From Galerina marginata (Eukaryota > Basidiomycota > Agaricomycetes > Agaricales > Galerinaceae), in NCBI GenBank assembly GCA_023014335.1, contig JAECYW010000015.1, positions 1,488,001 to 1,552,000 of the forward strand: 64,000 nt of DNA. Direction: 5' to 3'. Position numbers and translations under genes: made by a program. Position 1 is the first letter of the stretch. Every line of letters starts with the position of its first letter. The notes beneath the pieces were generated by a model. It was not told the origin of the DNA, searched no databases, and saw only the letters and a program-made list of their open reading frames with translations. Of the stretch, positions 1 to 11,750 are shown one piece after another.

Positions 1-755
1 AGTCGGAGGATACTCTACAGCGACAACGTTGCCCCCGTCGGCCACTGGACCCGCCCCATGCATGGCGACGAGTTCATTCCAAGGAAGAAGATCCTGTGTC
101 GGTTTTCTAGGCTGACGGGTGCTAGGGCCGCTCCTGCTGGCGTTGGAGCTGGAGCAGCAGCCTTAATCGTGGTTGACGCAGACGCAGGAGCCGGAGCCGG
201 AAATGACGTGGCATCAGCAGCAGAAAACGTACCTCTACCCCAACCCGCGCCACCTGCGCCAGCTGGCGAGCTGGCGAACTATGTGGCCGATGGTACCGTC
301 AATGGAGTAGGAGTCGGAGGCGGGCTCTCCATGAGTCCATCTCGCGTGTTGGTTCGTCTGTCGTCCCTGCTGCTGTTGGAGGAGGCAGAACGGAGCTGGT
401 AGGAATGAAGAGGTCAGATACTGGGGGCTGAAGCACGAGAACGATATTATTGACGTTGTGGTGTTGGAGGTGCGGTGCGGACTCTGCGGGTGATTTGCCT
501 TAGTGGCAGAACGGTATGTTCCTCTTCCTTATAGTTTTTTTGTCCTTCTTTGTTCGAAATCTTACTCATTCGACGTTCTATCTTTTTCTTTTTCTCTTCT
601 TTCTGTCCTGTGCTTCTATTTCTTTCTCGATTGTTGTGGTCGATCTAACGATGGCCTTCTTTGTCCCCTTTCCCTCTATTTCCCTCTAAATTTTCTTTTC
701 GCATTCTCGAACCAAAAGCTAATCAACCTTTTTAGCAACTCACACAGGCTGGAAT
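1..755. other. no supported gene
   Basis: Short overlapping open frames exist on both strands. The one at 58-402 is Ala/Gly-rich low complexity and has no recognisable domain. A pyrimidine-rich stretch at about 520-730 looks like fungal intergenic or upstream sequence. This could be the edge of a gene lying mostly outside the window. Confidence 0.3.
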
Positions 756-1696
756 ATGGACCCCTTCGTCGTCCTCTCCTCAATGAAAGTGTTCCCCACC
801 CGCGTCGTCAGGCACCCGCCCAAACCTGTTACCGACGAGAAGCTATCCTTCCACGTCCGCCACTCCGAAACGGGCTTCCAGGTGCAGCCGCGACTAGGAC
901 GAGCTCTCCGCAAACGACCTCATTCGCGTCGCTACTTTCTGGGTCGAAAAGATGGTCGATGACGTGGCAAAGCCGAACGACCAAACGGGGTTGTTTGCTG
1001 TTGAAGACGAGGTCGAGCCGAAAGGTCGTTGCGAGAACAAAATGAGGGAATTTGGGCTGGAGTTGGCGACGGCGAATGACCCGCCTGGGGGCGTGCGGCC
1101 TGTTCTGCGATTACGGTATGTTTCATAGCCTGTCGTCTTTTTTTTGCTGTGAGCTTATTCCGTCCATCCTTCTACGACGAACTGCGTCAGCGGTTGTGGT
1201 GACGGCACTGCCTTTCAGGAGGTAAAGATTGATTGCATCTGAGGTTCAGAGGAATGCACTTTTCGGGGCCATCCCATGTGGTTCTGAACGTGGCCAGGTC
1301 GTCGGTATGTCTTCGCAACAGATCCTACTTTGCCTCCATTGAGAACTGATATTTTCGTTTCTCTCAGAAGGCAGCCAACAACATCGTACAGAAATCGCAT
1401 GGCGGGGCTGCTGGTGGTCGAAAAAATGCAGGTTTACTTCCGGCCTGTCAATGAGATTCAGTCCTTGTATTAGAGGTTTTTGAGCGGAAGCAGACCGTAC
1501 TTTGCGAGAGTTTGTTAGTCTGCGAACCCTTCTTTTCGTTTTCCTTTCTGACCACATTTATCCTTTCGTCTTCCAGTTCATAGGCTCATTCTCAATGAAG
1601 CAGAATATCAAATACGCCGCGCCAGTCTCGAGTCGATCGACTAGATCCGGGGCTGTATCGAGTTCAAAGGGCCCGATGTTGACGAGCTCCTAAACC
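756..1696 (+). pseudogene. frame-interrupted coding-like remnant, unidentified
   Basis: An ATG at 756 opens a protein-like frame (VVRHPPKPVTDEKLSFHVRH) that loses sense near 895. From there a different frame carries protein-like sequence (DLIRVATFWVEKMVDD) to a candidate donor at about 1109. More fragments follow: one near 1250-1300, and one at 1582-1693 (HRLILNEAEYQIRR) interrupted by an in-frame TAG. Intron-like pyrimidine tracts with AG lie between the pieces. The pieces read like exons of one old gene with at least one frameshift and one stop. I do not recognise the family. It could also be an intact gene with unusual splicing. Confidence 0.25.
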
Positions 1697-1713
1697 TCTC
1701 GACTCGTAAGTTT

Positions 1714-2299
1714 GTCCTATCCTCTGCTCTAACGCCCTCCTACTGACGATCCTCCCTTCCCAGAATCATTCAATCTATTCTTCCGCAGGTTCATCCCCTT
1801 TCTCTGATTCACTGTATATCTTCGTCCTGAAACCACTTCTTTTCCCTCTCACAGGAAACTCAAACCCTCCTCCCGCCCGCCAACTGCCCCAACAACCCTT
1901 TGCAGCTTCCTCTCTTTCTTCCAGGCCATCGGCAACGCCACGTGGCTCTGAATCAGGGGCCGCGAGTGCACTGCTGTACGCCTGCTGTGCAAGGCGTACA
2001 GAGCTGTACACAGGCGATTGGCCATCTTCATTTCTAATGAACTGTCTTCGGGGTCGTAGTCTCCAGCTATCCGGCCGGCCCTTGACGTGTACGACTAGAC
2101 CGAGTAGGAAATTGTGCCCACCTGGTATCCATCGGCCTCATGGTTATCGGTAGCATGCAAACAATGGCTGATGGATAATGTTTGAATGTCACCTCGACCC
2201 ACAGTGATTATGGACATCTAATATGATACATGTGTACATTCTCGTTGTCTATGCTAACCTGTCGACTAATCACTCATCAAACTATCGTGCAAGTCAATC
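1714..2299. other. intergenic, nothing recognised
   Basis: There are C/T-rich tracts around 1720-1930 and no domain-bearing frame. It separates the remnant from the convergently oriented F-box-like gene. Confidence 0.4.
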
Positions 2300-3955
2300 T
2301 TAATGTGCTGGATGTGGGATCCACGTGGTGAAATCCTCCTTGACTCCTTCAGCATTCGTCATCGTCCAATGAACAGTGGTCAAGTCGGCATTTTCTAAAA
2401 ACCAATCTCTGTCGACCTGCGAGAGCCCCGAACCTCTTCCCTTGACAGACACATCACAAATCAGATCAGCCGGCACATAATCTGGACTGGCCATTGCAGC
2501 TGTGTGCCGGGCACTAAGGAGCTTCTGCATGCAATGGGGTGTTACATTCTCGCAATTAGAGATGTCGAGACTGCGTAGCTGGTCGGCTGGAAACTTTAGA
2601 AATGGCTTAGTCGCGTCGAACCCAAAATATGCGTGATAATGTAGTTCACAAAGGCAGCTTGTCGATGGAGAGAATGGCCTATCCCGGGAATCTGGGGTGA
2701 GTGGGATATACAAGACTTCTGATCCCAACCAGTTGAGAATGGCGTCGTTGAACGATGAACAGGAGCGAACTATAAGCTCCGCGCCAGCCCATGAGCCTAG
2801 GATATTGCATAGACTTTGGGAGTTGTCGTCGTCGATGATATTTTCCAGAGTAAGCTGGTATCCGTCTTGAAGCTGCGGAATATGCGGGATTTCGCAGTCC
2901 TTGAATGTCAGGGAATCCTCCGGAACTACTTGGACTAGGGCATAAAAATGGGCCAGAAACTCCTTTGAGACGGATTTGAAGGAAATTTTATAGGCAGAAA
3001 ATACTTTCTTGCTGCCGAACACATCGGATTGAATAGGTCGATCTTCGACAGGATAGGAAAGCGATAAATCGCGGAAGTGAAACGAGCGTTCAACCTTCGG
3101 GCTCGAAAGACGTAGAAGGAAATTAGCTAAGGTGTATTGGCCTTGGTCGTGGAACCTGAAGTGGGAAATGGAGACCTTTGCACGGGATTCTAATTTCAGA
3201 TTTTGGAACCATTTCGGAGCGCTTGCAGACAACAGTAGGTCCATCATCCAGAACCCCGTCATAAATATCTTCCTCAACCTTTTAAACGATGTTGCCAAGG
3301 AAGCTTTCTCTCCGCCCATTGTCGGTGTTGAGGTAGAGTTCGTAGTAACGATGTCGTAGACAGCACATTTCAAAATCAGTTCTTCGAGAACAGGCGCTTC
3401 CTGGAGAAAGAATATGCCGGGAGGTGGAAGGGAGGATTCGTATATAACGTCGAAAGAAATTGATTTACAACGGTGGGTGTGTGGTTGGAATGCCTGAGCA
3501 ATAGCCGCCACGCGCTGATTTTCGCGAGCCTTGATTTCCTCCTCTGTATCTCTTGAAGGTTTCTCTGAGCTAAAAACGACGACCTCAATGCCTTCCAAAT
3601 TCTTTGACCACGAGAAGGCCTCAAGGAGTGGCACCGGATCCGCCGCCACGTCAAAGACAACCCTGGTCCAGCATTCTGGGAACTGGGAAAGGATATCGCG
3701 CCATTTCGTGCATACTCTCGCGATATTGAACGGAAAAAGAGAAGGAGAGCGTGAGTCGGATTCCGTCCAATACCACACCAATTTTTGAGGTGGAGGTGTA
3801 GGTGGGGCCCTTCCGCCCATTCTAGAAAGAACCTCTTCGATTTCGTATTTGACTGTGTGTCGTTCGAGGTATGAATTACGAGAGTATGCGAGGAGGTAGC
3901 AGAAGATAGATATATGAAGTTCGACGGGAAGTCGTTCAATACAAGTCGATTCCAT
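2300..3955 (-). CDS. F-box-like domain protein
   Basis: This is a single-exon gene of 551 residues. The N-terminus has an F-box-like pattern: IERLPVELHISIFCYLLAYS at about residues 8-27, then a spacer, then LFPFNIARVCTKWRDILSQF and an ECW motif ending the box near residue 112. The long C-terminal part has irregular leucine-rich stretches (for example LRSLDISNCENVT) of the kind expected of a substrate-recognition region. In Agaricomycetes this architecture is a very large family whose members are usually annotated as F-box or hypothetical proteins. They are presumed SKP1-Cullin-F-box adaptors for ubiquitination, with unknown substrates. The start is the first ATG of the frame and lies directly before the box. 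No introns or breaks are seen. The family is clear; the function is inference. Confidence 0.82.
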   Translation of the reverse strand: MESTCIERLPVELHISIFCYLLAYSRNSYLERHTVKYEIEEVLSRMGGRAPPTPPPQKLVWYWTESDSRSPSLFPFNIARVCTKWRDILSQFPECWTRVVFDVAADPVPLLEAFSWSKNLEGIEVVVFSSEKPSRDTEEEIKARENQRVAAIAQAFQPHTHRCKSISFDVIYESSLPPPGIFFLQEAPVLEELILKCAVYDIVTTNSTSTPTMGGEKASLATSFKRLRKIFMTGFWMMDLLLSASAPKWFQNLKLESRAKVSISHFRFHDQGQYTLANFLLRLSSPKVERSFHFRDLSLSYPVEDRPIQSDVFGSKKVFSAYKISFKSVSKEFLAHFYALVQVVPEDSLTFKDCEIPHIPQLQDGYQLTLENIIDDDNSQSLCNILGSWAGAELIVRSCSSFNDAILNWLGSEVLYIPLTPDSRDRPFSPSTSCLCELHYHAYFGFDATKPFLKFPADQLRSLDISNCENVTPHCMQKLLSARHTAAMASPDYVPADLICDVSVKGRGSGLSQVDRDWFLENADLTTVHWTMTNAEGVKEDFTTWIPHPAH

Positions 3956-5092
3956 TTCGTTTTGGCTATCCTATTGATTTCAGGAGATTCAAGTTGGATT
4001 CAAAGAAAAAAATAGGTTTACAGCGGCAGTCGGGCCGCAAGACAGGATCCAAACAAAAGCAAAATATATCCGCGAATTTTTCCGTGACCACACCCCCACT
4101 CTTGCTCCACTCCAGCGACTTGCAGCTATTTCTGGTAGAGATAAAAAGCGCAGGTAACTCCTCCGCACGATTAAAATTTTATCTCAAGAACATTTTTTAA
4201 ACAGTTAAGATACTCAAGAACTGTCGCAAAAGTGCAACTCGTAACTTGAAGTCTTGAACGACTGCGACAACGGATATGCCGGCTCGAAAACAATCTTCCT
4301 AGTCCGTTCGTGACTTTTCGGCAGGGGTGTCCATATTTTCAGATGGGTCTGGAGCGCTTTCAGCGCGTCTGGAGCTTATTATCCTCTGGCCGTGGATTGT
4401 TTGCTTTTTTGAAATCTTGTTCAGTGAAGTTACAGCGGGGAGACGCTTGTCGATGGCCCAAGGGCCAAGAATTTAACGACCGTCCCCTCTGACCCTTCAC
4501 CGTCCTTGCAACGATCGACCGGCAAAATCTGGACCTCAGAGCCTGGGTCCATTTATCTGCTGGAAGTGCCTTTGTTAAATTTTCTCGGATCGCATTTTTG
4601 GATCGTTACATAGTTCCTGCTTGTGGAACACCCATGTTAGAGGCAATGGGTAAACGCGGAATATAACCTGTGAAGAAGAGGCTGCAGGAAGATTCGATCT
4701 GATGCGGATTTTCACGCTCTTACTCCTCAATCGCTGTCCAGCCAACTTCCAGACCGACCGTTTCTTCTTCTCTTCACGGAGGCCCTCTCTTGGCCTCGCG
4801 TCACTATTGACACCTTTAAATGACTCATAGTAAGTGTCATCATACGTACTAAAACCCTGAAATCCTAATTCTTTTGAGATGCCGAATCCACAAGTCAATT
4901 AAGCTTTGCATCATTACCCCAGTCTCGTTGACCAACTGACGACGAGCATGACGCCTCTGAGGCTACTGGTGTCGATGTCGTTCCATTTGACCCTGTGTTC
5001 GTAAAATGGGATATAATGTAGGCTACATCGAATTCACGTTGATTCACTTTCTCGTCGATCACATTTTATACTCGACTTTACACACCAACAGA
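3956..5092. other. intergenic between divergent F-box and hemerythrin genes
   Basis: No coherent exon structure was found. The frames at 4310-4492 and 4575-4898 have no recognisable domains and no convincing splice partners. The stretch must contain both promoters, since the flanking genes diverge. Confidence 0.4.
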
Positions 5093-5796
5093 ATGGCAAC
5101 CGTCTTCGGTCAAACGATTGCTGCAGACCACCGTGCAGTCTATGCGCTCCGCGATCAATACATCGCCGCTCCTACGGTGGAGGAAAAACAAGAACTATTA
5201 AACCTGTTGATGTGGAACATCGCACGCCACGTTACCACTGAAGAAATCCTGGTTCATCCAATGTGCGAGAAGTTTTTGGGCTCTGATATGGGCGGGAAAT
5301 TAGCCGAGTTTGATCGCAACGAGCACGCTGTGGGTCATGTTTACTCTCCCGTTCAATTCATTGCGTCCTCACTTTATTTGAATTCCATCTAGGCAGTCAA
5401 AAAATCCCTTCTTCAATTGCTTGAACTCGGTGCCAGTCCAGGCTCCACCGAATTCGATGGAGCCGTTGAAAAGGTCCTGGGCGATCTCCACCGACACAAC
5501 GACAGCGAAGAAGCGTCGGATGTCCCAACCCTCGAGAAAAACATGACGAACGCTCAAGCACAAGAGCTTTCGCAAGCCATTGAGGTCACGAAGGCGTTCT
5601 TCGTTCCTTCCAGGTGAGCTTAGTATTTAACCGTTGGAATTATTCCTGACTTGACCATGTTGTCAGATTCGATAGAGGTTCGGGTGATATCATTACAGAG
5701 AAAGCGCTGCACGCAGCTCTCACGGTGAATTCCGACTCGCTTGGGAAGGATTTATTTGAGTTCATAGGCATCTCTCCGTCCTCGCTGATTAATTGA
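5093..5796 (+). CDS. hemerythrin (HHE cation-binding) domain protein
   Basis: Three exons (5093-5329, 5393-5613, 5667-5796) give about 195 residues; both introns are short GT-AG (63 and 53 nt) and phases agree. The protein is one HHE domain. His13 follows the start of helix 1 (ADHRAVYAL), His46 and Glu50 lie in RHVTTEEILVHP, His78 is in DRNEHA, and another His/Glu cluster is in LHRHNDSEEASDVP. Such four-helix proteins bind a non-haem di-iron centre. Fungal members are thought to bind oxygen, nitric oxide or iron, but substrates are rarely known. The ATG at 5093 is chosen because it begins right at the domain; an in-frame ATG at 5006 would add 29 unlike residues. The family is solid and the role is not known. 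Confidence 0.85.
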
Positions 5797-6600
5797 GGTT
5801 CAATACATAGGCTACTGAGCGATGATATGAAATCAATTATTTACATTTTCAAGTCATTTAAAAGATATACGATGCACCTTTCCATGAGCAGACAAATTCG
5901 AGGTATATGGGCACGACTGGGCCATCCGGGTGACGTTGTTGGGCGCAGAAATCCTCGTAGGTCGAGCATGAGAGATCCGGATTGGCATGACTGCGTGAAG
6001 GAGGTCTAGATACTGGTGAATAAAATGAATGGGATAAAATAACTGGCTTACCAGGTAGAATCCCTCACGGCCAGGAAGTCGTTGAAGATCTGTAATATCA
6101 TCATCCTACATCACAGAATAAGACTACAAGATATTAATAAATTTAAAAGAAAAAGTAATGAAAATATACATACCTTCAAGAGCGAACTTAAAGTCATTCG
6201 GACTCTCCGCAACAGAGTTGCAGAGCGCAAAGCACTCCTTGCGCCGCCCTAGGCTGCGAACCTCGTCCCGAGCCAACTCCACTGTTTTGAGCCCCAGTCC
6301 GCCTCTTCTGGTGCGGCTACAGCTGCTAGGCCTTCATCGTGAAGAAAACGCCTCGTATATGGCGCGGAATCACGAAAAAAGGTCTTAGTAATAGAAGAGA
6401 CGCCGCCGAGAGCCATGAGATAGATTTTCCAAGTTTGCCAGTGATATGCCAGGCAGCCAGGGTACGTTAGACTTGATGTGTCGGACGCTGCAACCAAGTT
6501 TGAAGGATAGTGGTGTCCACAAGGTGCCAATCAACGTTTTTCCAGGTCCAGACCGTCCAGTGGCCTTAGATCTAAACAACTGTCAATGAATTGTTCCGGT
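5797..6600 (-). other. coding-like fragments, minus strand, unresolved
   Basis: Several minus-strand stretches look like exons with good splice signals. One (about 6300-6173) includes ARDEVRSLGRRKECFALCNS and ends at a GTATGT donor. It is followed by a segment at about 6075-6055 (LQRLPGREGFYL) with a GTAAGC donor, then a last open segment that stays open in all three frames to about 5850. A further piece at about 6430-6300 reads FFRDSAPYTRRFLHDEG in another frame. I could not join these in one consistent phase and do not recognise a family. This may be a small spliced gene or a decayed one. Confidence 0.25.
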
Positions 6601-7896
6601 CCGTCGGATGTCAGCCTCGCCTCTCTGAGGTTGTCCCGTTACCATCATGAGAAGTGCGGGTTACGACCTGAATCTTTGGCATTCTTAGCATTCATAGCTG
6701 GAGAGTAAAGTCTCTAGTTGATTACTTCGCCAACCCCCAGTTGCTGAAACTCGAAATCAATGCAGGGTGGGTCTTGGCGCGGGGTGAGTCGCTCATCCAC
6801 TGGCACCCTAACGTCAGCTCTGGCTAAAACATACGTTTCCAGAAACCCTCGTGCCGATGAACGCTGTGCCATGCCTGCCGCAACATACAGCAACGAGTTC
6901 AGACACAAAGGATGAACAGATTTGCCTGTCCATATCAACCTTAAATAGGCACGTCATTTTTCATCGGATAAGATATTGATTATTCGTTTTTACTATATTA
7001 TAATTCATCTGCAGGATGTTCGTTATAACTACATGCGAAACAGTCGGTATTTATTGGCGCTGGCTTACTCTCAGACTGGAAGTTGAGAGATTCACGCTTC
7101 ATTAGCTGTGGGCGAGCGCTGTGAGCTCTAATCGTCCCCGATTGTGCCTAGATACAGCGCTGGAACTCGTTCTTTATCCCTGAACCCGGAAATGTCGACT
7201 TCGACCTGTTGCCTCATCTCCTCCTTCCTTCCTTTCCGCCCGAATTTGAAATGCGAATTGAAAGACCTGATTTCACTGGCAATCTCACTTTGTACTCTGC
7301 GATCTGCACAACTTAGCTTGTCACGCAGCAAAGGCGAAAACGAGCCGACTTTTCGGGTGATTTTGACGACACTATTTACATACATATCTGCACTGCGTCC
7401 GCCCTGGCTAGGCGTCAAGTGCATAACCCCGCCAAGGCTCGCTTATTATTCGGTGCCGATGGACAAGCGCCACGTGCTGTACGCGTTTTACCAGGGACTC
7501 GAGCTATTACGCAATCATCCACCCAGACCTCCATATGTCGAACGGGGCGTTCGTAAGCCTTGCTTTCCAGTTTCTACTGTGTTGCCACCCTCCAGCTTTC
7601 AGGACGAGCCAAGTTTCTCTCGATAGATTCGAGGGCTGTCTTAAGCGGCCTTTTCTAGTCAGTGAGCGGGCTGTCAGGACGATCTGATCTGATATTCATT
7701 TCATACACGAGGATGCGCCGCTCGACCTCAATTCTGGCACGTATTTCATTATCCCTGGCCTACCCCAACGCAATGCACCGAAAAAGGACGCTATTAAGGC
7801 CTCATGTCGACACAGCCGTCCTAATCTACAAAATGCGGACTGGTCGCTCAGTTTATCGTTCCTCTCCTGTAGGTTGCCTCTGCCCCACCCACCGCC
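6601..7896. other. intergenic / upstream region of the GH5 gene
   Basis: Nothing coding is supported. The open frames at 7144-7626 and 7128-7424 mirror each other on opposite strands and carry no domain. The last few hundred bases must hold the promoter of the glucanase gene. Confidence 0.4.
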
Positions 7897-10854
7897 ATGT
7901 CTCGACCAGCGTCTGTGGCGATTGACTCCTCCGAAAACGCTGCCTCCACTTCTAAAACCAACCCATTTAGAGACTCTATGGCAATTTCGGCGGAACTCGC
8001 CCCTATTGTCCAGGATGGAAACCTCCCTGTTGAGCAAGACGCCCAGGTTCCTCTAGCAGAGTCGGCACCGGGAAGACCTTCAGAGCCAACCCCAGCCGAC
8101 ACCGTTGTTGACGATGCTCAAGTGGAGCGACCAGACGTTGTCCAATCGCACGACACTCCTACTGTTGCTCTGGGCGACGTTCTAGAGCCACCACGTCCCT
8201 TCACGCTGTTCGAAAAATCATCCATTGCGACGCTTGATTCCGCCAAGGGGCCCCTGTCGACACCATTGGGAGAGTCGAAGGAGTCTCAACTGCTTGCACT
8301 TGGCTCATTGCCCAGGACAGGCACTGGAGAAGGCGGTGAAGGTGTCCGCCAAGCCGACGAGCCCTCACCGAAGTCGGTCAAACGCCGGAAACTTCTTTTT
8401 TTCGTCGTGTTCATTGGTCTCATCGTCGTACTCCTCGCTGTGCTTCTCCCTATCTTTTTGGTCGTTCGCCGGCACCATAAGTCTGCTGCGTCTCAAAGTG
8501 GAAGTGCAGGATCGGGCGGTAGTTCAAGTGGAAAGCCCCACCCCACTACATCACCATCGAGTGGCTTTGTGAGTTTTACTCAGGATGTTTGACGGGTTAC
8601 TAACCGTTTTCTCGTCTAGACTGGTGGCGATGGGTCTACGGTCACACTCGCGAATGGCACGACTTTCGTATACAGGAATTCGTTTGGTGGATTCTGTACG
8701 ATTCTTCTATTACTTGTTGTCATCATGCTTGTCTGACGCCGCCGTCATTTTCTTCGCAGGGATACAAAATCCCGCAGACCCTTTCAATAGCGGCGCCAGG
8801 CCCAACAGCTGGACCCCGCCCCTTAATTCGACGTGGACCTGGGGTAAGGATCGCGCGTTCGGTGTCAATCTCGGAGGATGGCTCGTCCTAGAGCCTTTCA
8901 TTACCCCAGATATATTCCAGCGCTATCCTACGGCGACAGACGAATACAGTCTAAGCCAGCTGATGGCTGCGGATACGGCGAACGGAGGTCTTCGACAGAT
9001 TGAGGACCATTATGACACCTTTATCGTCAGTTCTCTGTTGCTCCCAGTTTTATAAGACTTCGTTTACTCATCGGTTAATAGACGGAACAAGACATCGCCG
9101 AGATTGCAGGTAATCGTAGACCAATTCATATTTATGTTCGAATCTGAAGTTCCCATAGGCGCGGGTCTCAATTATTTGAGGGTACCTATCGCATTCTGGG
9201 CAGTTGAGACGTGGGAAGGAGAGCCATACCTCGCCAAGACATCGTGGAAGTCAGTATTCGTCCCTTCCTTGTTTTTTTATCTATTACTGAACTCGAATTC
9301 GACCAGATACTTCCTCCGCCTCGTTGGCTGGGCACGAAAATATGGCCTGCGGATATTCCTTGATCTTCACGCTGTCCCTGGAGCTCAGAATAGTACGTTC
9401 CTCGAAGGCGCAAAGTGGTAATCGCTGACGTTATTTTGTAACAGATTACAACCATGCTGGCCGGTGGGTTATACCTCCTAATTTTGCAGAGTATATTTTT
9501 AAGCGCCTTGAATTCATTCTAGCGGAGGAACGGCAGTCAATTTCATGCACGGTAACATGGGTCTAGCGAATGCTGAAAGAACGCTATATTATATTCGTGT
9601 CATAACGGAATTCATCTCACAACCAGAATACAAAGACGTGGTCACCATCTTTGGGCTAGTGAACGAGGCTCTGATAACGCTTATTGGCATGGACCAAATG
9701 ACAAGCTTTTATCTTCAGGCGCACGATATGATCAGAAATATTACTGGTTTGGGAGAGGGACATGGACCGGTAGGTGGTATTTCGTCTTCGAAGTTGATGG
9801 GTAGCCTCCTCACAACTAACACTCGTTTCTTTTCTAAAAAGTACATTGCTATCCACGATGCGTTCTTGGATCCGTCCACTTGGAGCGGCTTTCTCCAGGG
9901 CTCGGATCGTGTCATATTGGACGAGCATCCGTACTTTGCATTTGGCGGGCTCGACACTGACCCAGTCGACGTGAACGGGCCGAGTGGACAGCCAGGTGGC
10001 AAGTGGTCACCATTAGCGTGCCAAGATTTTGGTCCGCGCACCGAGACCAAGTGAGTCAACCCTGTCTACTTGTATTTCTTTAAATAAGATCGCTGGTTAA
10101 CGTTTTTTTAAGCCGGCAGAATTTCGGCGTGACCCTCGGAGGCGAATTTTCAGCATCGCCGAATGATTGTGGGCTTTTCTTACTTGGAGTTGATGAAGTC
10201 TCTACCAATCCTCAATGCCCTATGTACGGGGATTGGCAAAATTACAGCGATGCCATGAAATCTGGGCTGTCCACTATGGTCTCCGCTAGCTTCGACGCAC
10301 TAGGTGACTGGTTCTTTTGGACATGGAAGGTAAGACTATCCATTCTAATACACGGGGAGGTTATTCACGGAATTTAGGTCGGGTCTTCGAGCGCAGGGAC
10401 AATTGATTCGCCACTATGGTCTTACCAGCTTGGTCTTCGCAACGGATGGATTCCCAAAGATCCACGTACTGCCAAGGGTGAATGCGCCACCTTGGGTGCG
10501 AACGTCAACGTTTTCGACGGAAACTACCTGCCATGGCAAACAGGAACTCCATCCTCTATCCCCGCTGCCTCGAGTGTCCAGTTCCCTTGGCCCCCGCCAA
10601 CCATTTCCAACGCGGACGTAGCGATGTCATTACTACCGACATACACGAATACAGGCCCAGTTGCCACTTTGGCCGTTCAGACCTTCACGGGTGCGCCTAG
10701 TCAGGCGACGAGCGGTGTTGATGGATGGTTTGATAATAATGATACAGAGGGCGGGATCGTGACGGTTGCAGGATGCCCTTACCCCGATGAATACACTGCG
10801 ACGTTCAGTGTAGTTCCGACCGCAGCCTGCACTGGGCCAGCTACGACTGTTTAA
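7897..10854 (+). CDS. glycoside hydrolase family 5, membrane-anchored exo-beta-1,3-glucanase
   Basis: Eleven exons (7897-8568, 8620-8695, 8760-9025, 9082-9109, 9159-9249, 9307-9392, 9445-9463, 9523-9769, 9842-10050, 10113-10329, 10378-10854) join in phase into about 795 residues. The start ATG has a strong context (CCACCGCC). The first 165 residues are acidic, Ser/Pro-rich and cytosolic; a basic stop (KRRK) and a transmembrane helix follow at about 166-190, making a type II membrane protein. The GH5 domain begins around FGVNLGGWLVLEPFITPD. The acid/base Glu461 is in GLVNEAL and the nucleophile Glu576 in LGGEFSASPNDC. A Ser/Thr/Pro-rich tail follows. Such enzymes trim beta-1,3-glucan of the cell wall and act in growth and wall remodelling. 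Several donors are GTCAGT, and the smallest exon is 19 nt. Confidence 0.93.
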
Positions 10855-11750
10855 CGAGCTATGGTTTTCTCCTGAATGAACATTGATGAACTTTTGTAGA
10901 TGTACTTTGCTAGACACTGATGGACACGTATTCATTATCATTCGCTCTCCAGTGTCACAAGACCACTCGGCTGGTAATTTTAAGGCTTGAGACCCGTGCG
11001 ACGTGCACGTGCGTGCTAATATCTGGCTTGCTGCAAACCACCAAGTCGTTTCTCCGGTACTTTCGTCTTCCAGGCCTAGGAATATAACCTGCGTATTTCG
11101 AAGTCTCCACCCTGGTGTCAAAGTTTTAGCTCGTCTGTTAGAAAATCACCGAACTTCTTTTAATTACCTCAGATCACTTCTCGGGGATCAAATTCATTTT
11201 GGTGATATCTGGTGATATACGGCTTCGTTCGCGACCTACCCGCGGTTTACCTCAGTATACAAGATCTGTTTTGCGTCGGCTCGCTTGTAAAGGCATTCTC
11301 CTGGACCAGCTTACCAACCAGTAAGTGTGCGTCCAACATGTGCCATTTTGCTCAAATACGACATCCTCATTTACCCCACTTATCATAAGATTTAGGCATA
11401 GTTATTTTTATCCGTCAGTGATTACCCATCACCCGAAGAGAAGCATGGAGTCCGGAGGAAATGCCAGTTTGAATTTTCGTTGATCCATAGAAGCCCGCGT
11501 GAATGGAAAAAACGCTAAAAAATGCCGTGAGTGCCACAGGTCTTTATTTTTAACCAATCGCAAGCCGTCTCTCATCCCCTTTCCGTCTCTCCAATCTGCG
11601 AAATGCTCCCGAAAAGACAGGCTTCCCTTTTAGTGGACCACAATCGGGGCACGGTACCACAAATTACCCGGGCTTTTAGAGGCGTCAGGATACAAAAATA
11701 CGCCCTCATCGTCGGAGAAACTTTCCCTCTTCACATCCCTTGGCTATTCT
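10855..11750. other. intergenic, nothing recognised
   Basis: This contains the 3' flank of the glucanase gene and the upstream region of the DUF6534 gene. Short frames here lack domains. Confidence 0.45.

Noticed and set aside
6385..6579. Walker A-like string GRSGPGKT on the minus strand
   Set aside because: It fits GxxxxGKT, but no following NTPase motifs exist in this or a spliced frame, so chance is more likely.
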